A stretch of DNA of 64,000 nucleotides, taken from Ardenticatenaceae bacterium (GTDB taxonomy: Bacteria > Chloroflexota > Anaerolineae > Promineifilales > Promineifilaceae). The translations under genes were made by a program, and so were the position numbers. The notes under the pieces are model-generated. The model saw only the letters and a list, made by a program, of their open reading frames with translations, had not been told where the DNA came from and did no database searches. Every line of letters starts with the position of its first letter. The first letter of the stretch is position 1. The stretch covers positions 496,001 to 560,000 of the forward strand of contig JACKBS010000008.1 in NCBI GenBank assembly GCA_020634435.1, read 5' to 3'. Positions 25,860-34,290 of this stretch are shown piece after piece.

Positions 25860-27032
25860 TTATTTCACGATCATGGGTAAGAAAATTTGGTAAATGATTG
25901 TGCCAAACTCGGCTGCGCCGATGTCACAGATTTTTGAGCCATTGTCGTCGCCGTCGAACGGCCGTATTACCCCACGCGGATCCATGGCTGGACAGACATC
26001 ATTGCGCCCCGCGTCGATGAGCGGACTGCCGCTGGCAGGCAGCTGCGTTTGCACATCGCCCCCGTTACTGCCCAGCGGTTCCAACTGCGGATCGGTGCTC
26101 ACGATGTCGCTGGCTTGGTCAAAGCCGCAGGTATCCGTATCTTCCAGATTGTTACCCAGCGAAGTGACTAAGGCCCAGCAGTTGGGCGCCTCATTGTTGG
26201 CGATGACTGTGTTTTGCATGGCCACACCGCCGCTGTAATCTTCCAGCCCATTGCCAGTGTTGTTGGCGATAGTGACGTTGGCGGCGGTGAGCACCGCATT
26301 GCCGGAGGTCACCAGCGCGGTGCCGGTGTAGTTGCCGCTGATTGTCACGTTCGTCAGGGTGGCCTGGGCATTATTTTGCGCATGCACGATGGAGTTGTCG
26401 TTCACGTTGCCGCTCACGGTCACGTCGGTCATGGTCATTTTGGCAATGTCGTAGTTGATGATGGCCGCACCGCTAGACGTGGCGGCTACATTGTTCCTGA
26501 TGCTGCTGTTGGTGATGGTAATGGTTCCGGCATTGTAAATGCCCTGGCCCTTGTTGTTTTGGATTACCACGTTGGTTAGTTCGACGGCCTCCAGGGTTAA
26601 AATGCCCCGGCCAGCCGCGTCCTGAATCGCCAAATCCTGCATGGTGACGAGGAATTGCGACAAATTACCGCTGCCGTCCTGGATGGTTACGGCCGTTCCC
26701 CCACCGCTATTCGTCAAAATCGTCTGATCTGCCCCTGCGCCGAGTAGATTAACGGCGTGGTTAAGCACCAGCGCCTCGTCGTACGTGCCCGCAGCGATAT
26801 GGATCGTGTCACCTGGATCGGCCTTGGCAAATGCGCCGCCGATGGTGGCACATGGACTGCCCGCGCTGAGGCAGGCGTTGCCATCATTGCCCGTGCTGGC
26901 GTTGACATACCAGGGGCCACCGTTTATTTCGGCAACGGCCGTTTCCATCTGACTGAACAGTGTCCACAAACCTGCCAGCAGACTCATCATCAAGAAAAGT
27001 CCAAAAAGTAAAGGGAGGTGTTTTGTTTTCAT
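25860..27032 (-). CDS. Secreted right-handed beta-helix surface protein
   Basis: 390 residues from ATG 27032 (AAGGA just upstream; the longer frame to 27233 crosses a hairpin and is unlikely). A signal peptide is visible (MKTKHLPLLFGLFLMMSLLAG). Mature part: WYVNASTGNDGNACLSAGSP, then PGDTIHIAAGTYDE, typical of the start of parallel beta-helix proteins. Many NVTISGN/NSSIRNN rungs follow, then a choice-of-anchor-Q-like end (SPLIDAGRNDVCP, PRGVIRPFDGD, CDIGAAEFG). The extreme tail is IFLPMIVK, similar to the IYLPVAIKP tail of the C25-like protein in this window. It probably sits on the surface and may bind or degrade polysaccharide. Confidence 0.85.
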   Translation of the reverse strand: MKTKHLPLLFGLFLMMSLLAGLWTLFSQMETAVAEINGGPWYVNASTGNDGNACLSAGSPCATIGGAFAKADPGDTIHIAAGTYDEALVLNHAVNLLGAGADQTILTNSGGGTAVTIQDGSGNLSQFLVTMQDLAIQDAAGRGILTLEAVELTNVVIQNNKGQGIYNAGTITITNSSIRNNVAATSSGAAIINYDIAKMTMTDVTVSGNVNDNSIVHAQNNAQATLTNVTISGNYTGTALVTSGNAVLTAANVTIANNTGNGLEDYSGGVAMQNTVIANNEAPNCWALVTSLGNNLEDTDTCGFDQASDIVSTDPQLEPLGSNGGDVQTQLPASGSPLIDAGRNDVCPAMDPRGVIRPFDGDDNGSKICDIGAAEFGTIIYQIFLPMIVK

Positions 27033-27049
27033 AAATCCTTTTCGCGTAG

Positions 27050-27106
27050 ATTTCCCCGGAAAATGCTCTTGGCGCAAGTCGATAAATGAAAATTTTCCGG
27101 GGAAAT
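27050..27106 (-). terminator. 15-base inverted repeat between the 62-residue protein and the beta-helix gene
   Basis: ATTTCCCCGGAAAAT (27050-27064) and ATTTTCCGGGGAAAT (27092-27106) are exact complements with a 27-base loop. On the minus strand it follows the small gene's stop and precedes the beta-helix gene. No long U run, so the terminator role is uncertain. Confidence 0.5.
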
Positions 27107-27115
27107 AAGTGGCTT

Positions 27116-27304
27116 TTATTGAGAGTCGTCGGTTGGTGGCGCAACGGCCGTTTCCAGAAAACGTGCCAACTCCTGGACCGTGGCAAAGTGATGCTGGGTG
27201 CTGCCTTCGCCACTTTCCAGCGTAGCGCGCCACGGCGCATCCGTGCGGTTCCGCCAGAGGCGCAGCAAAAAAACCTGGTACAGCTGATCGTCAACCGATT
27301 TCAT
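27116..27304 (-). CDS. Small hypothetical protein (62 aa)
   Basis: The composition and pattern (YQVFLLRLWRNRTDAPWRAT, then TVQELARFLET) match a recurring type of small proteins that I recall from Chloroflexota genomes, often with a WRASLE and a FL ending. The function is unknown. It is charged, has no signal or membrane segment, and is bounded on both sides by inverted repeats. The start is MKSVDD; no close ribosome site was recognised. It contains one ACGGCCGT copy (TAV), consistent with a resident coding gene. Confidence 0.6.
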   Translation of the reverse strand: MKSVDDQLYQVFLLRLWRNRTDAPWRATLESGEGSTQHHFATVQELARFLETAVAPPTDDSQ

Positions 27305-27318
27305 AGGTGTTTGCTTTT

Positions 27319-27377
27319 AGACCTGTCAGGTCTTCTTCAATTGCAGCCAATTTATGGCGAAGTGACCTGACAGGTCT
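27319..27377. repeat. AGACCTGTCAGGTC inverted repeat
   Basis: AGACCTGTCAGGTC (27319-27332) and GACCTGACAGGTCT (27364-27377) are exact complements with a 31-base AT-rich loop. Each arm is itself partly palindromic. It separates two small minus-strand genes. Confidence 0.6.
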
Positions 27378-27391
27378 GGTCTGCGGGAGGA

Positions 27392-27742
27392 TTATTTCCC
27401 AATCAAAACAATCGTCATTGCCACGTCCCGGCGCGAACCGCCCTCTTCGACAGAGAAGGTGACTTCGGGCCCTTTGGCAAACAGTTTGTACAGTCCTGCT
27501 GCCGTATCTTTGTTTTCGGGTACCAGCCGCACGGGTTTATCCAGCTTGGCTACCGCCATGTGCAGCACATCGCTATCTTGCTTCAGATTGGCAACTACCT
27601 TTTTGCCAATGAAGTCGGACAAACTAGCTTTTAATTCGCCTTCTTTGTAACCAAAGATCGGATCCTCAAAGCCGAAAATAGGATACTCAAAGCCAAAAAT
27701 GGGGTCTTCAAAACCTTTTACTTTAATGCCGTAAATGCTCAT
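27392..27742 (-). CDS. Small protein with PIFGFED heptad repeats
   Basis: 116 residues from ATG 27742, chosen because AGGAG lies ~10 bases upstream; the longer frame to 27850 has no such support. Residues ~10-31 repeat GFEDPIFGFEYPIFGFEDPI, a seven-residue unit, followed by GYKEGELKASLSDF. The rest is a mixed alpha/beta segment (LVPENKDTAAGLYKLFAKG, VTFSVEEGGSRRDVAM). No family was recognised. It has no signal peptide. It is divergently transcribed from the SARP-type activator at 27869, with about 125 bases between them, so that activator may control it. The aromatic, proline-containing repeats could mediate self-assembly or peptide-like signalling; this is speculation. Confidence 0.75.
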   Translation of the reverse strand: MSIYGIKVKGFEDPIFGFEYPIFGFEDPIFGYKEGELKASLSDFIGKKVVANLKQDSDVLHMAVAKLDKPVRLVPENKDTAAGLYKLFAKGPEVTFSVEEGGSRRDVAMTIVLIGK

Positions 27743-27868
27743 GTTACTGTCTCCTGTTGCGAGTAGGTGTTGATTACATTGAGGAGAGCATAGCGGGGCA
27801 TCGTTCAGAAAACGTTCAGAGAAACGGCCGTTTCCGCTATAATCAGGCAAAACTCGCAGGAGACTTCT

Positions 27869-30800
27869 TTGACTTCATCCAGCCCAGCCCTCGAAATCCA
27901 CCTTTTCGGCAGCATGCAGGTGTTGCATAACGGCCAACCGATCACCGATTTTGCCTCGCGCAAGGCGGAGGCACTGCTGGCGTACCTGCTGCTCAACCCC
28001 CAACCGCACCCCCGCGAGATGCTGGCCGATTTGCTCTGGGATGACCGGACGCAAAAGCAGGCGCTGGGCAATCTGCGGGTGCTGCTCTCCAACCTGCGCC
28101 AGCTGCTGCCTGACCTGCTGCTCATCGAACGGCAAACCGTGCAGCGCAATCCTGACTGTCCCCTCCTGTTGGACACAGCCGAACTGCAAGCGGCGTTGGT
28201 GCTGTTGGATGATCAGGGGATGGGTGTGGCAACGGCCGTTCCCCTCCAATCGGCTCTGCAAAAATACCGGGGGCCGCTGCTGGCAGGTCTGTTTTTGCGG
28301 GATGCGCGCCGCTTTGAGGAGTGGCTGCTGGTGGCGCGGGAGCGGTGGCAGCAGCAAGTGCTGCACGGGCTGCATCAAATAACGCTACACCAGTTTAGCT
28401 TTGGCGATTTGCCTGCTGCAGAAAAGACCGCCCACAAGTTGGTGGAGCTTGATCCGCTGCGCGAACGGTCGCAGCAGCTGTTGCTGCGGGTACTGGCGCG
28501 GCAGGGGCACAGCAATGCCGCTTTGCAGCAGTACCAGCAGTTTGCCGATTTGCTGGTCGCCGAGCTGGGCGTGCCGCCCGCGCCAGAAACGGAACGGCTT
28601 TACCAGCGCATCCGGCAGGCGCGGACCCATCCACCGCGCTCTTTGCCGCCGGAAGGTGGTTCGCTGCTGGGACGGCAGACAGAGCTGTCGGCTATCCAAC
28701 AGCGCCTGGACGACCCGGCGACGCGGTTGGTGACGCTGCTGGGACTCGGCGGCATGGGCAAGACGCGGCTGGCGCTGGCGGTGGTCCATCTGCGGCTGCG
28801 AGATTATTTCAACGGGGTCTGTTTTGTGCCGCTGGCGGCAGCAACAAGCCGGGATGAACTGGAAACGGCCGTTGCCCAGGCGCTTGGTTTGGAACTGCGG
28901 GCCACTGATGGGCAGCTGCTCGATTTTTTGCGCGAGCGGGAGATGTTGCTGGTGCTGGACAACGTGGAGCAGATGATTGAGGTGGTGGTGGTTTGGTTAC
29001 GGCCGTTGCTCACCCAGGCCCCCGACGTGCAGTTCCTCATCACTTCGCGCGAGCGGTTGCAGCTGCGCGAGGAGTGGGTGCTGCCGCTCAGTGGTCTGCC
29101 ACTGGACGAGACAAACGCCGCTTTGGCTTTGTTGCAGCAGCGCGCGGCCCAGTTCGCCCCCGATGTGCCAGATGACGATGTGACGCTGGCCGCGCTTCGC
29201 CACATCTGCCAGCTGGTGGATGGTGTGCCGCTGGCGCTGGAGCTAGCGGCGGCGGCGCTGGCCTACCACAGCCCGGCGCACGTCGCGGCTGAGTTGCAGC
29301 AGAATCTGGATTTTTTGCGCACCCATTTGCGGGATTTGCCAGAGCGGCACCGCAGTATGCGGGCGGTGTTTGCCCATTCTTGGAGCTTGCTCAGTCCGGC
29401 GGAGCAGTGGGTTTTTGCCCAGCTGGCGGTGTTTCACGGTGGGTTCAGTTTGGCGGCAGCAACGGCCGTTACTAAAGCAGATCGGTTCATGTTGGAATCA
29501 CTGTTGGCCAAATCGCTGATTCAGCGGCAGGGCGACGGCCGTTACACCCTGCACGAACTGTTGCATCAGTTTGCGGCGGAAAAGCTGGCGGAGAATGGAG
29601 AGTTTGAAACGGCCGTACAGCAGGCTCACGCCACCTATTTTGCTAATTATTTGCATACCCGTCTGCCAGAAATGGGCGCAGCGACGGACGCCGGGCTGCA
29701 AGCAATCGCCCAGGAATTTGAGAATGTGCAGGCGGCGTGGCGGTATTGGGTGCGATTGGGGGAAGAAACGGCCGTTTCACAAATGTTGGGTGGCTTGACG
29801 GCGTACTTTTATATTCGTGGGCTGTTCCATCCTGGCCTGACGGGGCTGGCACAGGCGGCGGAGGCGTTTGCGGCTGGCTCGCCGCAACTGCAAGCGGAAA
29901 TTCGGGTACGGCAGGCGCTCTTTTTAACCGAAACTGGCGCGTACGAGGCGGCGATTTTGGCGGCGGATGAGGCAATTGTCTTGTCTGCTGCGGAGACAGT
30001 GACGGCCATCGCCAATTTGTGCCGGGGATACGCCCATTGGTCGCAAGGGAATTACGAGGCGGCCAAGCCGGAATTGGAGCAGGCCATCGCCCAGGCAAAA
30101 ACGGCCGAATTGGGCTGGGTAGCCGCGCAAAGTTTGAACACGCTGGGGAATGTGCTGTTGGACCAAGGGGAAACGGTGGCAGCGCAGGCTTTGCATCAGC
30201 AGGCGCTAACGCAGGCGGCCAAAATTGGGCATCGGCGACTGGAGGCGAGTACGCGCATCAATCTGGGCAATGATTTTTGGCACGCTGGGGAATTTGCCTT
30301 GGCGCATGAGCAGTTTGAGCAGGCGCGGCACATTTGCCAGGCGGCGGGCATCCTCCAGATTGAAAGTTTGGCTCATCTAAACATTGGGTTGGTTGATTCG
30401 GAGCTGGGTAACTATGCCAGCAGCGTAGCCCACATTGAGCAAGCACTGGCAATTAGCCGTGAGGTGGGTGACCGACGCGGTGAAGGCAATGCGCTGCTGA
30501 ATTTGCTCGTGGTGTTTATGGAGCTGAATCGCGTGGGTGAGGTGGCAGACTTGCTGCCCGACGCGCTGGCGGTTTGCCGCGCCGTGGGCGACCAGCAGGG
30601 GGAGACGATGGCCCTGGATTTAAGCGCCCACATTCATCTGCTGACGGGGGCGTTTGCCGAGGCGGAAGCGATCCTAGTGGAAACCTGGCAGCTGTGCGAG
30701 CGCATAGGTGATGGTTGGGGGATGATGGAAACGCGGCTGAGCCAGGCGCGGTTGCAGTGGCATCTGGGCAACTTCGCAGAAAATGTGCGGCTGGCGGAGG

Positions 30801-31279
30801 ATGCTCTGGCACGGGCGCGTGAGTTGGCGGACCTGGCGAGTGAGGCAAAGGCGTTTTGTGCGGTGGGAAACGGCCGTTTAGCCCAAGAATCATACGAGGA
30901 AGCGATTGAGGCGTATGAGCAGGCGATTGCTACCTGGCAGGAATTGGATCAGGGGCATCTGACGTTGGAGAGTGTGGCGGGGTGGTTGTTGTGCTTGGTA
31001 CGGTTGAAACGGCCGTTGCCGCCTAACGATCTTGATCAACTCATTAACTACCTGCTGCAAAAGCCGCCGCATGGCCTGGTGGAACCGGGGCGGGTCTTTT
31101 ACACAACTTATCTACTGCTTACCGAATTGGAAGATGCGCGGGCGGAGGTTGTGCGGCAGAGGGGCGAGATGTTTGTGCAGGAAACGGCCGTGCAGTTTCC
31201 CACTTATCGCCAGCAAGAAGGTTATCTTCACCAAATCAGCTTTCACCATGTGCTGCTCAATAAATCGGACACTGACTAA
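27869..31279 (+). CDS. SARP/AfsR-type activator: winged helix - BTAD - NB-ARC - TPR
   Basis: 1136 residues. Residues ~1-95 form an OmpR-like winged helix (LEIHLFGSMQVLHNG, SRKAEALLAYLLL, LADLLWDD, ALGNLRVLLSNLRQLL). ~96-250 is the bacterial transcriptional activator domain. ~270-560 is an NB-ARC ATPase (LVTLLGLGGMGKTRLAL near 291-300, LLVLDNVEQM, LITSRERLQL). The rest is a TPR array. The start is a TTG with AGGAG seven bases upstream. Such proteins activate neighbouring genes when the TPR sensor releases the ATPase. The divergent PIFGFED-repeat gene is the obvious candidate target. Many ACGGCCGT copies are present, mostly read as TAV or RP. Confidence 0.88.
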   Translation: MTSSSPALEIHLFGSMQVLHNGQPITDFASRKAEALLAYLLLNPQPHPREMLADLLWDDRTQKQALGNLRVLLSNLRQLLPDLLLIERQTVQRNPDCPLLLDTAELQAALVLLDDQGMGVATAVPLQSALQKYRGPLLAGLFLRDARRFEEWLLVARERWQQQVLHGLHQITLHQFSFGDLPAAEKTAHKLVELDPLRERSQQLLLRVLARQGHSNAALQQYQQFADLLVAELGVPPAPETERLYQRIRQARTHPPRSLPPEGGSLLGRQTELSAIQQRLDDPATRLVTLLGLGGMGKTRLALAVVHLRLRDYFNGVCFVPLAAATSRDELETAVAQALGLELRATDGQLLDFLREREMLLVLDNVEQMIEVVVVWLRPLLTQAPDVQFLITSRERLQLREEWVLPLSGLPLDETNAALALLQQRAAQFAPDVPDDDVTLAALRHICQLVDGVPLALELAAAALAYHSPAHVAAELQQNLDFLRTHLRDLPERHRSMRAVFAHSWSLLSPAEQWVFAQLAVFHGGFSLAAATAVTKADRFMLESLLAKSLIQRQGDGRYTLHELLHQFAAEKLAENGEFETAVQQAHATYFANYLHTRLPEMGAATDAGLQAIAQEFENVQAAWRYWVRLGEETAVSQMLGGLTAYFYIRGLFHPGLTGLAQAAEAFAAGSPQLQAEIRVRQALFLTETGAYEAAILAADEAIVLSAAETVTAIANLCRGYAHWSQGNYEAAKPELEQAIAQAKTAELGWVAAQSLNTLGNVLLDQGETVAAQALHQQALTQAAKIGHRRLEASTRINLGNDFWHAGEFALAHEQFEQARHICQAAGILQIESLAHLNIGLVDSELGNYASSVAHIEQALAISREVGDRRGEGNALLNLLVVFMELNRVGEVADLLPDALAVCRAVGDQQGETMALDLSAHIHLLTGAFAEAEAILVETWQLCERIGDGWGMMETRLSQARLQWHLGNFAENVRLAEDALARARELADLASEAKAFCAVGNGRLAQESYEEAIEAYEQAIATWQELDQGHLTLESVAGWLLCLVRLKRPLPPNDLDQLINYLLQKPPHGLVEPGRVFYTTYLLLTELEDARAEVVRQRGEMFVQETAVQFPTYRQQEGYLHQISFHHVLLNKSDTD

Positions 31280-31294
31280 CACAGATTTGCCAAA

Positions 31295-31370
31295 TTGTCA
31301 TTCCGAGGTCCTCCTAGGAATCTTCTGCCTTCACTGGTAGAAAGATTCCTCACTTCGTTCGGAATGACAA
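31295..31370. repeat. TTGTCATTCCGAG inverted repeat element
   Basis: Exact 12-base ends TTGTCATTCCGA (31295-31306) and TCGGAATGACAA (31359-31370) enclose inverted inner segments (GGAATCTT / AAGATTCC). A diverged copy lies at 44796-44915. The layout is MITE- or REP-like. It separates two convergent genes. Confidence 0.65.
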
Positions 31371-31406
31371 CTGTACACTGACCCACCAAATACCGATTAC
31401 TGGTCG

Positions 31407-32306
31407 TCAGCTGTCGTTTTCGTCGATGGCGCGTTGGGTGACGCGGTAGATTTCTTCCAGCGAGGCGCCGCGTGCTTTTTCCAGCCGCTCGACCCGCTTT
31501 TGGAATTGGTTCAGCGCATAATCCGTGAAGACAGATTCTTCCAGACCAAAGGGCATGACCTCATACGCGGCAAAGGCGTCGCCAACGACGCCTAGCGCCG
31601 GGGGTAGCAGTTCGTTCATTGTCTCTTCCAGCACGTCCCACAGGCTATCGTCGGCGGCGACGAGGCGGGAAAGCAGGAAGATGCCGTAGGCGATGTGGCG
31701 CGATTCGTCTTGTTGCAGCAGGCGAATGCCTTCACGGACGCCGGGCAGAATGTTGTTTTGCTGCATGACGGTGAAGTAGGCATGGTAGCCCGTCTCCGCC
31801 AGCACCCCTTCCACAATCATGTTGTAGGTGACGGAGGCGCGAATTTGGGCGGCTGGGGAATTGTCTTGCTGCAACGCTTGCAGCGCCTGGGGCAGTGCTT
31901 CGTAAAAGACGGTGTGGTAATTTTCGGTGTGGTAGTGGCTCAAATCGGGTTCGGCTTGTACCACTTCAGCAAGGAAGCGGCTAAAAAAGTCAGTATGTTT
32001 GGCTTCTTCAAACAAGAAGGTGGTGAGGAACATCTCTTCTTCCAGGCGGCCTTCCTGGGCAATGGTCATGATGAGCGGCAGCAAATCTAGGGTGACGGCT
32101 TCTTCACCTGCCTGGAACATGGCCGTGAGGCGCAGCAGCAAATCCTTTTCGTTGGCAGCTAACTGCTGCCAGTCAGCCTTGTCTTGCGTTAGGTCAATGT
32201 CGCTGGGGTTCCAGATGCCCAGTCGTTTGGCCTTCTCGTAAAGACGCATGGGTGGGGTGTGGCGCTGCAAGCCACGGCTGGTGGTGAGAAATTGTTGGTG
32301 GGTCAT
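31407..32306 (-). CDS. R2-like ligand-binding oxidase (R2lox)
   Basis: 300 residues, with the R2lox-specific N-terminus (FLTTSRGLQRHTPPMRLYEK). The dinuclear Mn/Fe ligands read as Glu68, Glu101-x-x-His104 (FEEAKH), Glu166 and Glu201-x-x-His204 (DESRH). The residues that form the signature Tyr-Val ether crosslink are present as Val71 and Tyr161. These correspond to Glu68, Val71, Tyr162 and Glu167 in the Mycobacterium protein (recalled). The family binds a fatty-acid-like ligand and activates oxygen; the true substrate is unknown. ATG 32306 is favoured by the conserved start and an upstream GGGAGG. It is divergent from a PycTM-like gene, with 128 bases between them. Confidence 0.92.
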   Translation of the reverse strand: MTHQQFLTTSRGLQRHTPPMRLYEKAKRLGIWNPSDIDLTQDKADWQQLAANEKDLLLRLTAMFQAGEEAVTLDLLPLIMTIAQEGRLEEEMFLTTFLFEEAKHTDFFSRFLAEVVQAEPDLSHYHTENYHTVFYEALPQALQALQQDNSPAAQIRASVTYNMIVEGVLAETGYHAYFTVMQQNNILPGVREGIRLLQQDESRHIAYGIFLLSRLVAADDSLWDVLEETMNELLPPALGVVGDAFAAYEVMPFGLEESVFTDYALNQFQKRVERLEKARGASLEEIYRVTQRAIDENDS

Positions 32307-32434
32307 TAAAAATTGCCTCCCTCTATCACTGTTTTGCAAGTAAGTTTACAATATTTACCGCGTGTGATGCATTTTTCAGAAAGTGCGTCGCACCTCTTGG
32401 CAAACATCTCAACCCGACTTGTATAGGAGGACCT

Positions 32435-32962
32435 ATGACCCCAATTGTTCCCGGCACCCATCTTGATCACCTGCTGCGCCAGACCCGAATGCACCATGTG
32501 CAGCTCAGCTCCATGGCTGACGTAAAGGCCAACATCATGCTGTCGCTGGCAGCGGTGTTGACTACCTTTTCTATTGGCTACCTGAGTGATCCCGTGCTGC
32601 GCTGGCCGGTAGTGGTGCTGATCTTGTTTTGTGTGACGACTGTTTTTTTTGCGGCGTATGCGGTGATGCCCAAGCTGAACTTTGATTTTCGGCCAGATGT
32701 CAAAAATCCAAACTGCAACATTTTGTTTTTTGGCAACTTCATGAATCTGAATTATGAAGATTTTGGCGACATCATGGATGAGATCATGCACTCATCCGAC
32801 AAGGTGTACGAAGCACAAATTCGCGAGGTGTATGAGCTGGGCGTTTATTTGGGACATCAGAAGTATCGTTACGTGCGCCTGGCTTATTTAACCTTCATTT
32901 CGGGGTTGGTCAGCAGCGGTGGGTTGCTCATTTTGATTGAGATTATTCGCTTGTGGCGGTAA
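32435..32962 (+). CDS. Pycsar effector-type membrane protein (PycTM/DUF5706 family)
   Basis: 175 residues. The family hallmark is MADVKANIMLSLAAVL just before a first membrane segment, then a second segment (PVVVLILFCVTTVFFAAYA). A cytoplasmic domain (YEAQIREVYELGVYLGHQKY) precedes a third membrane helix at the C-terminus (YLTFISGLVSSGGLLILIEI). In the Pycsar anti-phage system such proteins are opened by cyclic cCMP or cUMP and break membrane integrity. No pyrimidine cyclase gene is adjacent, so this is an orphan and may serve another purpose. A GGAGG lies upstream of the ATG. Confidence 0.75.
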   Translation: MTPIVPGTHLDHLLRQTRMHHVQLSSMADVKANIMLSLAAVLTTFSIGYLSDPVLRWPVVVLILFCVTTVFFAAYAVMPKLNFDFRPDVKNPNCNILFFGNFMNLNYEDFGDIMDEIMHSSDKVYEAQIREVYELGVYLGHQKYRYVRLAYLTFISGLVSSGGLLILIEIIRLWR

Positions 32963-33264
32963 CAGCGCCACGGGTGCACGGGCAATTAACTCACGCAAAG
33001 ACGCGAAGGCACAAAGAGGAAAAATTTAGCATTTTTGCGACCTTGCGCGAAATTAAATGACAACTTATTTGTAGACTATGGTGTCACCCGTCAATTTGCT
33101 AATTCAATCTACCCTGCATACAATTCGCTTGGTTCATTCCACGGTAAAAAACGTTACACAGATGGGTAACTACGTCCAGCCGGACCGCACGTTACCCATT
33201 ATTATTTTAGGGGTGTAGCGAGCCTAAGCGCTATTTTGCCGATTCCTTGAACCGGAGGATAGGT
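32963..33264. other. Spacer with a GCGAAGGC-type repeat and a promoter
   Basis: About 300 bases with no gene. At 32987-33059 there is a diverged member of the CGCAAAGACGCGAAGGCACAAAG repeat family. At 33096-33124 a good sigma-70 promoter (TTGCTA, 17 bases, TACAAT) points to the following lipoprotein gene. Confidence 0.5.
33096..33124 (+). promoter_or_regulatory. Predicted sigma-70 promoter of the lipoprotein-ychF unit
   Basis: TTGCTA (33096-33101), 17 bases, TACAAT (33119-33124), 140 bases before the GTG start. Motif-based only. Confidence 0.45.
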
Positions 33265-34287
33265 GTGAAGAAAACGCAACGTTTTTGGAAGCATAATAGT
33301 TGGATCATGATCTTGCTCCTGGGGCTGCTGTTGGGGTTGGCTGGCTGCCAGGAAGAGGCTGCGATTACCCCAGAAGAGGTGCAGGCTACAGTAGATACGG
33401 CCGTTGCTCTCACCGTTTCCGCGCAAGAAGCCAACGCCGCAGTTGAGGTGGCCCAGGCAACGGCCGTTCCGACCGAAGCGCCACCCACTGCCACGGCAAC
33501 CTTGCCGCCCGCGCCCACAATGCCCCCGCCGCCCACCAGTACACCCGTGCCCACGGCCACGGATACGCCGGTCGCAGAACCGACCCTCGAACCCACCGCT
33601 ACTGAAGAACCAACCGAACTGCCGCCAACGGCCGTTCCGCCCACCAGCGCGCCGGTTAATACCCAGCCCCCGCCGCAGCCCACGGCCCCGCCTGCGCCGA
33701 GCGGCAATTTGCTGGTGAATGGCTCCTTCGAGGATGGCTGGTACAACCTCAACGGCGCGCCGGAATTCCAGCTGCCCAACGGCTGGACGCTGGAATTCGA
33801 TTCTGGCCCGACTGGCTTTGGCAGCCAGGCGTGGGATGTCTGGTTCCCGCCCGAAATTCGCGTGTTGCCCTATTTCCAGCTGCCAGACAGCGAGCGCGGC
33901 CTCTTTATTCGCGATGGGGAATACACCATCAAAGCGTTTAAGGGCAACGGCCCGATCAGTCTGCGCTTCTTGCAAGACATTGCCTTGCAGCCTGGCACGT
34001 ACGTCTTCACTGCCTACGTGTTCCCTGATCTGGTGAGCAGCTACGATGGCGGCAAGCAGTACGCAGCCGATCCTTTTGCCGGGGAAGTGCGCTTTATTGC
34101 CCCCGGTGGCGGCACTGGCTGGCTGACGTTTGGCGCGGGCTTTGGCAAATGGGGCGAGTTCCAGCACACCTTCTCCATCGACACCGCCCAAACGGTGCGG
34201 ATTGGCGTGGGCATGCGCGGGCGCTATGCCCTGGCCAGCAATGGCTTTTTTATTGATGAATGGTCTTTACAAAGAATTGGAAATTAA
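33265..34287 (+). CDS. Lipoprotein with Thr/Pro linker and carbohydrate-binding-like domain
   Basis: 340 residues. GTG 33265 is chosen as start because GGAGG ends six bases before it. Signal peptide with lipobox LAGC, a short helical part, a long Pro/Thr/Ala-rich linker (~65-150), then a beta-sandwich of the galactose-binding type (LLVNGSFEDGWYN, LPNGWTLEFDSGP, GTYVFTAYVFPDL, QTVRIGVGMRGRYALASNGF). The domain resembles carbohydrate-binding modules in surface lipoproteins. It is three bases upstream of ychF and probably co-transcribed from the promoter at 33096. Confidence 0.75.
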   Translation: MKKTQRFWKHNSWIMILLLGLLLGLAGCQEEAAITPEEVQATVDTAVALTVSAQEANAAVEVAQATAVPTEAPPTATATLPPAPTMPPPPTSTPVPTATDTPVAEPTLEPTATEEPTELPPTAVPPTSAPVNTQPPPQPTAPPAPSGNLLVNGSFEDGWYNLNGAPEFQLPNGWTLEFDSGPTGFGSQAWDVWFPPEIRVLPYFQLPDSERGLFIRDGEYTIKAFKGNGPISLRFLQDIALQPGTYVFTAYVFPDLVSSYDGGKQYAADPFAGEVRFIAPGGGTGWLTFGAGFGKWGEFQHTFSIDTAQTVRIGVGMRGRYALASNGFFIDEWSLQRIGN

Positions 34288-34290
34288 GCA

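Noticed and set aside
15126..32962. Complete Pycsar system (cyclase at 15126 plus PycTM-like gene at 32435)
   Set aside because: The genes are 13 kb apart with unrelated genes between. The double-cyclase-AAA-TPR protein is of a common signalling type and not a typical PycC.
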